From JBBKWG01 sp037968835 (GTDB lineage: Bacteria; Pseudomonadota; Alphaproteobacteria; Rhodobacterales; Rhodobacteraceae), in NCBI GenBank assembly GCA_037968835.1, contig JBBKWG010000237.1:1-57820 (forward strand): a DNA stretch of 57,820 nt, given 5' to 3'. Each line of letters starts with the position of its first letter. The stretch's first letter is position 1. Positions 50,678 to 57,820 of the stretch are shown here, one piece after another. The notes under the pieces were generated by a model. That model did not search any database. It was not told where the DNA came from and saw only the letters and a program-made list of their open reading frames with translations. Made by a program: the position numbers and the translations under genes.

Positions 50678-51187
50678 ATGACAAAAATGAAGAAAATGGA
50701 ATTCCGTCCGAACGACTACGTTGTTTATCCGGCGCACGGTGTGGGCCAGATCGTCTCGATCGAAGAGCAGGAAATCGCCGGCCTCACGCTGGAATTGTTC
50801 GTGATCTCTTTCGAGAAGGACAAGATGACGTTGCGCGTTCCGACGAACAAGGCCGCCGAAGTTGGTATGCGGACCTTGTCGTCGCCGGATATCGTGACCA
50901 AGGCAATGAGCACGCTGAAAGGCAAGGCTCGCGTCAAGAAGGCAATGTGGTCGCGGCGTGCGCAGGAATACGAGCAGAAGATCAATTCAGGAGATCTGAT
51001 CGCAATCGCCGAAGTCGTGCGGGACCTGCACAGGGCCGACGATCAGCGCGAACAGAGTTACTCCGAACGTCAGCTTTACGAAGCTGCGTTGGAACGGCTT
51101 ACTCGTGAAGTGGCCGCCGTGAGCGGCTCCGACGAGATGTCGGCGCAAAAGCAGGTGGGTGAAGTCCTGATCGGACGCGCTGCCTGA
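50678..51187 (+). CDS. carD: CarD family transcription factor
   Basis: 169 residues from ATG 50678; an ATG three codons inside is also possible. The N-terminal CarD/TRCF Tudor-like RNA polymerase interaction domain (about 5-65) reads FRPNDYVVYPAHGVGQIVSIEEQEI and LELFVISFEKDKMTLRVP; the helical C-terminus (about 75-169) contacts promoter DNA and includes KKAMWSRRAQEYEQKINSGD. CarD stabilises open promoter complexes and, in alphaproteobacteria, supports rRNA and stress transcription. A 140-nt leader with a palindrome and a following terminator mark an independent unit. Confidence 0.95.
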   Translation: MTKMKKMEFRPNDYVVYPAHGVGQIVSIEEQEIAGLTLELFVISFEKDKMTLRVPTNKAAEVGMRTLSSPDIVTKAMSTLKGKARVKKAMWSRRAQEYEQKINSGDLIAIAEVVRDLHRADDQREQSYSERQLYEAALERLTREVAAVSGSDEMSAQKQVGEVLIGRAA

Positions 51188-51209
51188 ATATTCGGAACAC
51201 CGATTGAAA

Positions 51210-51240
51210 GGGGCGACGCTGCAAATGCGTCGCCCTTTTT
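51210..51240 (+). terminator. Intrinsic terminator after carD
   Basis: GGGCGACGC (51211-51219), loop TGCAAAT, GCGTCGCCC (51227-51235), TTTTT. It sits between convergent carD and gltB; on the minus strand the following CCCCTTT is a weaker T-tract. Confidence 0.9.
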
Positions 51241-51260
51241 GGTTGGGCCAACGGCTAAGT

Positions 51261-54200
51261 CTATTCCGCTGGCACAGCCTCGCGCCGATCCTCAAGCGGA
51301 ACTTCCAGCTTGTTCAGCATTTCCTTTGGACAGATCTGCAAGAAGAACTGCCGCTCGTCATCCCAATGCTGAAGTATGGCGGATGCCTTGCGACTGCCGG
51401 TTTCGGACATGTGCATCTCCAGCAACCCCTTCAACTCGGCCATATAGTGACCTTCGTTGACCGGCGCCGTCACGACCGTCTCCAGGTTCAGCATATCCAT
51501 GGCAAGGTGATCCGGGTCATAGAGATACGCCATCCCCCCCGTCATCCCGGCCGCAAAATTGGGACCTATGCGTCCGATGATCACGGCGATGCCGCCCGTC
51601 ATGTATTCGCACCCGTTGGACCCGCACCCCTCGACAACCACCTTGGCGCCCGAATTGCGCACCGCGAAACGCTCGCCTGCACGACCCGCCGCGAACAGGT
51701 AGCCAGCCGTCGCACCGTAAAGAACGGTATTGCCGATGATCGTATTCTGGTCCGCTATCAGCGGCGACGCCATCGGCGGGCGCACGACGATGGTGCCACC
51801 GGAAAGACCCTTGCCGACATAATCGTTGGCGTCGCCCGAAACTTCCAGACGAAGACCGGGGGCGGCAAAAGCCCCCAGCGACTGGCCTGCCGAGCCTTGC
51901 AACTTGACCGTCAGATGATCGCGCTGAAGCGAGTTGTTCATGCCGAAACGCTGTACGATGTGGCTCGAAGTGCGTGTGCCGATGGTGCGGTGCGTATTGC
52001 GCACGGCATAGCTCAACTGCATCTTCTCCCCGTCGTTCAGGAAGCGCGCGGCATCCTTCACGATCTCTGCATCAAGCGTGTCGGGCACGACGTTGCGCGG
52101 CTTGTCGCGGTTGTAAACGATGCGATCTGCCCCATCGACCGTGATCAGAAGCGGGTTCAGGTCCAGATCGTCAAGGTGCGCGGAACCCCGGCTGACCTGA
52201 CTGAGCAAGTCCGCACGTCCGATGATATCGTCAAGCGACCTTGCACCGATCGACGCCAGTATCTCGCGCACCTCCTGGGCGTAGAAGGTGATCAGGTTGA
52301 CCACCTTGTCGGCGTTTCCGGTGAACTTCTCGCGCAGGCGCGGGTCCTGGGTGCAGACCCCGACCGGACAGGTATTCGACTGGCACTGGCGCACCATGAT
52401 ACAGCCCATCGCGATCAATGCAGCGGTGCCGATCCCGTATTCCTCGGCACCCATCATCGCGGCCATGACAATATCGCGCCCGGTCCGCAGTCCGCCATCG
52501 GTGCGAAGTGTGATCCGGTCGCGCAGGTTGTTCATCGACAAGACCTGGTGCGCCTCGGTCAGACCCATCTCCCACGGCAGTCCCGCGTATTTGATGCTGG
52601 TCGCCGGTGAAGCCCCCGTGCCGCCGTTGTGTCCCGAAATCAGAATGACGTCCGCCTTGGCTTTCGCCACGCCAGCGGCAATCGTGCCGACGCCCGACGA
52701 CGCGACCAGTTTGACGGTCACCTTTGCGCGCGGATTGATCTGCTTGAGATCATAGATCAACTGCGCCAGGTCCTCGATCGAATAGATGTCGTGATGGGGC
52801 GGCGGCGAAATCAACGTCACACCGGGTGTCGAGTGCCGCAGCCGCGCGATCAATTCGGTCACCTTCATGCCCGGAAGTTGTCCACCCTCGCCGGGCTTGG
52901 CCCCCTGCGCGACCTTGATTTCAAGCTCTTCGCATTGGTTGAGATATTCCGCGGTCACGCCAAAGCGGCCCGACGCCACCTGCTTGATCTTGGCCGACGG
53001 ATTGTCGCCGTTCGCCTCGGGTGCGAAATGCGCGGGGTCCTCGCCACCTTCGCCCGAATCCGACTTGGCGCCGATCCGGTTCATGGCCACGTTCAGTGTC
53101 TTGTGCGCCTCGGGGCTCAGCGCCCCCAACGACATTCCCGGCGTCACGAAGCGTTTGCGAATCGAGGTGATGCTTTCGACCTCTTCAATCGGAACCGGCT
53201 TGGCCATCGCCTTGATATCCAGAAGATCGCGCAGATGGATCGGCGGGTTCGCACGCATCTTGGCCGAATATTGCTGCCACATCGCATAGGACGCCTGCGT
53301 GCACGCGGCCTGTAGCATGTGCATGGATTGCGCTTCCCAGGCGTGGGTCTCGCCAGTGCGCCGGGCTTTATAGAACCCGCCGATCGGCAGGATGCTGTCA
53401 CCCTGAAAGCCACGCGCATGGACCTCTTCGGCTTTCTTCTGAATGCCGCTGACGCCAATCCCCGAAATGCGGGAATGCATACCGGGGAAATATTCGGCGA
53501 CCATCGCCCGCGAAAGCCCGACGGCCTCGAAATTCAGCCCGCCGCGATAGGACGACACGACCGAGATTCCCATCTTCGACATGATCTTCAACAGACCCGC
53601 ATCAATCGCCGCGCGATACCGCGCCACGGCCTCGGTCAGCGATCCGTCGATCAGACCGCGCTTGATCCGGTCCGCAATCGAATCCTCGGCCAGATAGGCG
53701 TTCACGATGGTCGCGCCACAACCGATCAGAACGGCGAAATAGTGGGCATCGATACATTCCGACGACCGCACGTTCAGCGAACAGAAGGTGCGCAGGCCTT
53801 TCTTGGTCAGCCACGAATGCACGGCGCTGGTGGCCAGAATCATCGGCATCGCGATCTTGTCTTCGCTCTGATGCTGATCGGTCAGCACGATATGTCCGGC
53901 ACCCGAGCGCACGGCGTCCTCGGCTTCGGCCCTCACACGTTCCAGCGCGGTCTGAAGCGATCCGCGCGTGCCATCCGCCGGGAACGTGCAGTCGATCAAT
54001 GCCATGTCGGCGTTGAACGAGTTCACCAGTCGATCGAATTGCGCGTTGGCGACAAAGGGGCTGTCGAGAACGATGATCTCGGTCTGGCTGGAATCCTGAT
54101 CCAACACGTTCTTGAGGTTCCCGAACCGCGTCTTGAGGCTCATCACCCTGTATTCACGCAAGGAATCGATGGGAGGATTCGTAACCTGCGAGAAATTCTG

Positions 54201-55796
54201 GCGGAAGAAGTGGCTCAACGGACGATACATGTTCGACAGCACCGCCGACGGCGTGTCGTCGCCCATAGAAGCCAGCGCCTCTTTTCCGTCCTCGGCCATC
54301 GGGGCCAGTATCTGTTCCAGTTCCTCGATGGTAAATCCGGCGGCAATCTGGCGACGCCGCAACTCGCCGCCCTCGAACATCGTTGTTTCCGGCAGACCCG
54401 CAAGTTCCTCGTCAAGCTCGGTGATCTTTCCGACCCATTCGCCAAAGGGCTGCGATGCGGCCAGCGCGTCCTTGATTTCAGTGTCGTGGAACAGCTTTCC
54501 GGTTTGCATGTCCACGGCAATCATCTGCCCCGGCCCAAGCGCACCTTTCTCGACTGCGGTCGCTTCGTCGGTGGGAACCATCCCGGTTTCCGACCCGGCG
54601 ATCAGCAACCCGTCGCCCGTCACGGTATAGCGCATCGGTCGCAAGCCGTTGCGGTCAAGCCCCGCGCACACCCAGCGGCCATCCGTCATCGCCAGTGCCG
54701 CCGGGCCGTCCCAGGGTTCCATGACGGCGTTGCAATAGCTGTACATATCGCGCCAGGGTTCCGGCAATTCGACCGCCTGCTTGGACCAGGATTCAGGCAC
54801 CAGCATGGTCTTGGCCATCGGCGCATTGCGCCCGGCCCGCACCAGCACCTCGAACACCGCGTCCAGCGCGGCGGAATCGCTCGCGCCATTGGCGATGATC
54901 GGCTTGATGTCTTCTGCCGTGTCGCCAAAGGTCGAAGACGCCATCCGGATTTCGTGGCTTTTCATCCAGTTGACGTTGCCCTTCAGCGTGTTGATCTCGC
55001 CGTTGTGCGCCAGCATCCGGAATGGCTGCGCCAGCCACCATTGCGGGAACGTGTTGGTCGAATACCGCTGGTGATAGATCGCGAACGCCGAATCAAACCG
55101 TTCATCTTTCAGGTCGGGATAGAATTCGGCGACCTGCTCGGCCAGCATCATCCCCTTGTAGATAATCGACCGGCACGACAGCGAACACAGGTACAACGTC
55201 GGAACCTGCGCTGCCGCCGCCGCCTTTTCGATCCGACGACGGATCACGTACAATTCCCGCTCAAACGTCTCTTCATCGACGCCTTTGACGTTCGAGATCA
55301 GGATCTGTTCGATCTCGGGACGCGTTGCGTTGGCCTTTTCACCCAGAACCGTGATGTCGACCGGCACATGTCGCCAGCCATAGATGTAATAGCCCATCCT
55401 CAGGACTTCGGTTTCCACGATCGTCCGACAGGTTTCCTGGGCCCCGAAGTCGGTGCGCGGCAGAAATACCTGACCGACCGCAAGCAATTCGTCCATGCGC
55501 GGCTTGTGACCGGTGCGCTCGACCTGATCGTAAAAGAACGGCGCCGGAATCTGGACGTGAATACCGGCCCCGTCGCCGGTCTTGCCATCCGCATCGACGG
55601 CACCCCGATGCCAGATCGCCTTCAACGCCTCGATTCCGCTCTGCACAACGCGCCGAGACTTCTTGCCGTCGATCGACACGACCAGTCCGACACCACACGA
55701 GGAATGTTCACTTTCCTCGATATAGAGACTGTTTTCGGCCATCCAGTGACGTTTGGCCTCTTGCTCGGTAACCCAAGCGGCATCGAACTTGGTCAT
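51261..55796 (-). CDS. gltB: Glutamate synthase (NADPH), large subunit
   Basis: 1511 residues, normal for a bacterial GltB. After a short propeptide the glutaminase Cys is residue 34 (SSCGVGLVVS). The class II amidotransferase domain (about 34-430), central domain, FMN-binding synthase domain (about 815-1200, GEGGQLPGMKV, SGHNGGTGASP) and C-terminal beta-helix GXGXG domain follow. Cys of the 3Fe-4S cluster are in MGCIMVRQCQSNTCPVGVC. The complex makes two glutamates from glutamine and 2-oxoglutarate. The GFA-family gene before it overlaps its start by 4 nt. Confidence 0.98.
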   Translation of the reverse strand: MTKFDAAWVTEQEAKRHWMAENSLYIEESEHSSCGVGLVVSIDGKKSRRVVQSGIEALKAIWHRGAVDADGKTGDGAGIHVQIPAPFFYDQVERTGHKPRMDELLAVGQVFLPRTDFGAQETCRTIVETEVLRMGYYIYGWRHVPVDITVLGEKANATRPEIEQILISNVKGVDEETFERELYVIRRRIEKAAAAAQVPTLYLCSLSCRSIIYKGMMLAEQVAEFYPDLKDERFDSAFAIYHQRYSTNTFPQWWLAQPFRMLAHNGEINTLKGNVNWMKSHEIRMASSTFGDTAEDIKPIIANGASDSAALDAVFEVLVRAGRNAPMAKTMLVPESWSKQAVELPEPWRDMYSYCNAVMEPWDGPAALAMTDGRWVCAGLDRNGLRPMRYTVTGDGLLIAGSETGMVPTDEATAVEKGALGPGQMIAVDMQTGKLFHDTEIKDALAASQPFGEWVGKITELDEELAGLPETTMFEGGELRRRQIAAGFTIEELEQILAPMAEDGKEALASMGDDTPSAVLSNMYRPLSHFFRQNFSQVTNPPIDSLREYRVMSLKTRFGNLKNVLDQDSSQTEIIVLDSPFVANAQFDRLVNSFNADMALIDCTFPADGTRGSLQTALERVRAEAEDAVRSGAGHIVLTDQHQSEDKIAMPMILATSAVHSWLTKKGLRTFCSLNVRSSECIDAHYFAVLIGCGATIVNAYLAEDSIADRIKRGLIDGSLTEAVARYRAAIDAGLLKIMSKMGISVVSSYRGGLNFEAVGLSRAMVAEYFPGMHSRISGIGVSGIQKKAEEVHARGFQGDSILPIGGFYKARRTGETHAWEAQSMHMLQAACTQASYAMWQQYSAKMRANPPIHLRDLLDIKAMAKPVPIEEVESITSIRKRFVTPGMSLGALSPEAHKTLNVAMNRIGAKSDSGEGGEDPAHFAPEANGDNPSAKIKQVASGRFGVTAEYLNQCEELEIKVAQGAKPGEGGQLPGMKVTELIARLRHSTPGVTLISPPPHHDIYSIEDLAQLIYDLKQINPRAKVTVKLVASSGVGTIAAGVAKAKADVILISGHNGGTGASPATSIKYAGLPWEMGLTEAHQVLSMNNLRDRITLRTDGGLRTGRDIVMAAMMGAEEYGIGTAALIAMGCIMVRQCQSNTCPVGVCTQDPRLREKFTGNADKVVNLITFYAQEVREILASIGARSLDDIIGRADLLSQVSRGSAHLDDLDLNPLLITVDGADRIVYNRDKPRNVVPDTLDAEIVKDAARFLNDGEKMQLSYAVRNTHRTIGTRTSSHIVQRFGMNNSLQRDHLTVKLQGSAGQSLGAFAAPGLRLEVSGDANDYVGKGLSGGTIVVRPPMASPLIADQNTIIGNTVLYGATAGYLFAAGRAGERFAVRNSGAKVVVEGCGSNGCEYMTGGIAVIIGRIGPNFAAGMTGGMAYLYDPDHLAMDMLNLETVVTAPVNEGHYMAELKGLLEMHMSETGSRKASAILQHWDDERQFFLQICPKEMLNKLEVPLEDRREAVPAE

Positions 55797-56221
55797 TGGT
55801 TATCTCCCGCCATCGCAACTTGGAGTTTGTTCTTTTCTTCCGCCTCGGTGCTTTGCTTGGCACCGGGCCAAGCCGGTAGCCACGACGGACGATAGTCGAC
55901 GTAAATTTCCTCGGTCACGGTAAGGTCGGACTGATCGTCCAGAAGCCCGACCGCGATAAAGGCGATGGGTTTCCCCTGCATCCGCCAGTAAAGCGTCGAA
56001 CCGCATTTGCGGCAGAACGCGCGCTCGCCCCAATTGCTGGCGTGATAGACCTTGATCCGCTCCTCGCCGACGATCTCAAGATTGTGGGCGCGCGCTGAAA
56101 TCAACGGCCCGCCGCCGGTCCATCGCTGGCATTGAACGCAGTGACACGCGCCAATGTCGGGATCGACATCCGCCCGGAACGTCACCTTTCCGCATAGACA
56201 CTGTCCCGACCGCTTACCCAT
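55793..56221 (-). CDS. GFA family protein (glutathione-dependent formaldehyde-activating-type fold)
   Basis: 142 residues. Zinc-binding Cys pattern of the GFA/CENP-V fold: GQCLCGKVTF, then ACHCVQCQRWTG, and GERAFCRKCGSTLYWR. The relatives include the disputed glutathione-formaldehyde enzyme Gfa, but most are uncharacterised. It stops inside the gltB start (ATGA overlap) and starts 116 bp after gltD, so it is wedged between the two glutamate synthase subunits and is probably co-translated with gltB. A link to that enzyme is only suggested by position. Confidence 0.85.
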   Translation of the reverse strand: MGKRSGQCLCGKVTFRADVDPDIGACHCVQCQRWTGGGPLISARAHNLEIVGEERIKVYHASNWGERAFCRKCGSTLYWRMQGKPIAFIAVGLLDDQSDLTVTEEIYVDYRPSWLPAWPGAKQSTEAEEKNKLQVAMAGDNQ

Positions 56222-56282
56222 GAGGGTTCATCCTTCCTTTAGCGAACGCGTCAGCGTTCTTGCCCTATTGCGTCGCTACCTA

Positions 56283-56337
56283 CCTACCGAACCCGCACCG
56301 ACACTATACCGACGTCATACCGACGTGATGCCGAAGC
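56283..56337. repeat. Five 11-bp tandem units between gltD and the GFA gene
   Basis: Consecutive 11-mers CCTACCGAACC, CGCACCGACAC, TATACCGACGT, CATACCGACGT and GATGCCGAAGC. The core CCGA is invariant, with A before it in four of five units; the two central units differ only in the first base. On the minus strand this reads as TCGGT every 11 bp. The array ends directly against the gltD stop codon. Confidence 0.75.
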
Positions 56338-57771
56338 CTATTCCGCAGCCACCTGTGCGGCTTGCCCAATATACTCCAGCATGGCATCCGCCGCCTCGCG
56401 CCCGTCCCGGATTGCCCAGACGACAAGCGACGCGCCCCGCACGATATCGCCGGCCGCATAGACGCCTTCCAGGGACGTTTCGTGGGACCGGAAGTCAGCC
56501 TTGATGGTCCCCCAGCGGGTAACCTCCAGACCGTCCACACCCCACAGCGTCGGCAAATCCTCGGGCTCGAAGCCAAGCGCCTGGATCACCATGTCGCATC
56601 CTTCGACATAGTCAGCACCATCAATCAATTCGGGCACCTGACGACCCGTCGCATCGGGCGCGCCAAGCCGCATCTTCTGGACCATCACGCCTTCAACGAC
56701 GTCCCCGGTAAAGCCGCGCGGCGCACTAAGCCAAACGAATTCAACGCCTTCTTCCTCGGCGTTCGCGACTTCGCGTTGCGACCCCGGCATGTTCGTCCGG
56801 TCACGACGATATAGGCACTTCACGGATTCAGCGCCCTGACGAACAGCGGTGCGGACGCAGTCCATGGCGGTATCGCCGCCGCCGATCACGACCACGCGCT
56901 TGCCTTCGGCGTTCAAGTCGCCAGCATCGAATTCCGGCACCTCGTCGCCAAAGCTCTTGCGGTTCGAGGCGGTCAGGAAATCAATCGCCCTCACAACCCC
57001 GTCCGCGCCACTTCCCGGCGCTTTCAGGTCCCGGGATTTGTAGACGCCGGTCGCAATAAGCACCGCGTCGTGTTTGCCCCGGATCGCGTCGAACGTGATG
57101 TCGTCACCTACATTGCAGTTCAAGACGAATTCGACGCCGCCATCTTCAAGTTGCGCCATGCGCCGCATGACGATGTCTTTCTCCAGCTTGAAGCCCGGAA
57201 TGCCATAGGTCAGCAATCCGCCGCCGCGATCATAGCGGTCATAAACCGTCACCTGGACACCCGCGCGGCGCAGCCGGTCTGCTGCTGCAAGCCCCGCCGG
57301 ACCGGCACCGATAATGGCGACGCTTTCGCTCCGCTCGATCGTCGCATGGATCGGCTTGACCCAGCCGTTCTCAAACGCGGTGTCAGTGATGTATTTCTCG
57401 ACAGCGCCAATGGTGACTGTTCCGTGGCCCGATTGCTCGATGACGCAATTGCCCTCGCACAGCCGGTCCTGGGGGCAGATACGCCCGCAGATCTCCGGGA
57501 ACGTGTTGGTCTCCTGACTAAGCTGGTAAGCTTCCTGAAGCCGCCCTTCCGCGGTCAGCAAAAGCCAGTCGGGAATATTGTTATGCAATGGGCAATGCGA
57601 CTGGCAATAGGGCACGCCGCATTGACTGCACCGTGCGGACTGTTCCTTTGCCTTTTCGTCAGCATATTCCGCATATATTTCGCGGAAATCGTGACGACGA
57701 GGCTCCGCGTCACGCTTTTTGGGCATATCGCGAGGAATGGTCACGAATTTCAGCATCGGATTTTCGCCCAT
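56338..57771 (-). CDS. gltD: Glutamate synthase (NADPH), small subunit
   Basis: 477 residues from ATG 57771, which has AAGGAG seven bases upstream (57777-57782); ATG 57756 and GTG 57795 are less well supported. An N-terminal ferredoxin-like part carries CSQCGVPYCQSHCPLHNN and CGRICPQDRLCEGNC for 4Fe-4S clusters. Two Rossmann folds follow: FAD (VAIIGAGPAGLAAADRLRRAG) and NADPH (VVVIGGGDTAMDCVRTAVRQG). GltD passes electrons from NADPH to GltB. A TATTTATAAG stretch at about 57803-57812 on the minus strand may be part of its promoter, which runs off the window. Confidence 0.97.
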   Translation of the reverse strand: MGENPMLKFVTIPRDMPKKRDAEPRRHDFREIYAEYADEKAKEQSARCSQCGVPYCQSHCPLHNNIPDWLLLTAEGRLQEAYQLSQETNTFPEICGRICPQDRLCEGNCVIEQSGHGTVTIGAVEKYITDTAFENGWVKPIHATIERSESVAIIGAGPAGLAAADRLRRAGVQVTVYDRYDRGGGLLTYGIPGFKLEKDIVMRRMAQLEDGGVEFVLNCNVGDDITFDAIRGKHDAVLIATGVYKSRDLKAPGSGADGVVRAIDFLTASNRKSFGDEVPEFDAGDLNAEGKRVVVIGGGDTAMDCVRTAVRQGAESVKCLYRRDRTNMPGSQREVANAEEEGVEFVWLSAPRGFTGDVVEGVMVQKMRLGAPDATGRQVPELIDGADYVEGCDMVIQALGFEPEDLPTLWGVDGLEVTRWGTIKADFRSHETSLEGVYAAGDIVRGASLVVWAIRDGREAADAMLEYIGQAAQVAAE

Positions 57772-57820
57772 CCACGGACTCCTTATCGCCTCCACGCGTG
57801 ATACTTATAAATACCCGAGA

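Noticed and set aside
51204..52610. A 468-codon plus-strand open frame antisense to gltB
   Set aside because: Same reason: low-complexity Arg/His-rich product, no motif, and it runs through the terminator after carD.
53319..55895. An 858-codon open frame on the plus strand, antisense to gltB
   Set aside because: It is the mirror of gltB codon use in GC-rich DNA; the gltB protein has complete domains and motifs and the antisense product shows none.
1..57820. tRNA, rRNA, CRISPR arrays, insertion sequences, integrase or phage genes
   Set aside because: None seen on reading both strands; the only tandem array is the 11-bp repeat at 56283-56337, which has no CRISPR-like spacers.

Overview
The window is a dense, GC-rich bacterial chromosome segment. 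Gene content and order point to an alphaproteobacterium of the Rhodobacteraceae (Roseobacter-type): rimP-nusA-ylxR-infB, secA next to a PBP-OmpA fusion gene, dnaK-dnaJ, argH-lpt-hpf-ptsN, a Suv3-like helicase-S4-fdxA-carD group, and gltD-GFA-gltB. I see no insertion sequence, prophage, CRISPR array, tRNA or rRNA. Almost everything is chromosomal housekeeping. The most accessory-looking part is a surface-glycan block at about 30.6-40.0 kb.

Left part (1-8.4 kb): the end of one L,D-transpeptidase, a CAP-domain lipoprotein and a Tat-exported L,D-transpeptidase (cell wall); hemH with a BioC/NDUFAF5-like methyltransferase; comF-grxC-nitrilase-marR; ubiG; a prolyl aminopeptidase; and a second secreted CAP-domain protein. 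8.5-13.9 kb is the translation/transcription operon rimP-nusA-rnpM-infB, with a promoter and an intrinsic-terminator-like hairpin in its leader. 14-16.8 kb holds a 40-codon ORF and ppiC-argJ-mutT on the minus strand. 16.8-22.3 kb holds secA, an unrecognised secreted protein and a phosphate-binding-protein/OmpA fusion. 22.3-29.2 kb (minus) holds radC, rarD, a YejA-like solute-binding protein, dnaJ and dnaK.

At 29.4-40.0 kb, after alkB, comes a capsule-type ABC permease coupled to an SH3-domain protein on the minus strand. Divergent from it is a plus-strand run: cysQ, a family-2 glycosyltransferase, galU, a GT4-type transferase, a second GT2-type protein, a Core-2/I-branching-type transferase with an unknown C-terminal half, and a protein made of two fused sulfotransferase-like domains. 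CysQ would remove the 3'-phosphoadenosine phosphate left by sulfotransferases and GalU would supply UDP-glucose. I infer a pathway making and exporting a sulfated surface glycan.

At 40.0-45.8 kb there is one long minus-strand gene train: argH, two micro-lipoproteins, a DUF2834 membrane protein, an RNase D-like exonuclease, lptC-lptA-lptB, a 42-codon ORF, hpf and ptsN. rpoN, usually found between lptB and hpf in other proteobacteria, is missing from its slot. Then come tlpA, an AT-rich 0.35-kb gap, the helicase, an S4 protein whose only plausible start is a non-standard codon, ferredoxin, carD, and finally glutamate synthase, with a GFA-family gene between the two subunits and an 11-bp tandem repeat just after gltD. 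The best novel leads are the sulfated-glycan locus with its double sulfotransferase, the gltD-GFA 11-bp iterons, the palindromes upstream of carD and hpf, the rimP leader terminator, and the small genes below usual calling thresholds.
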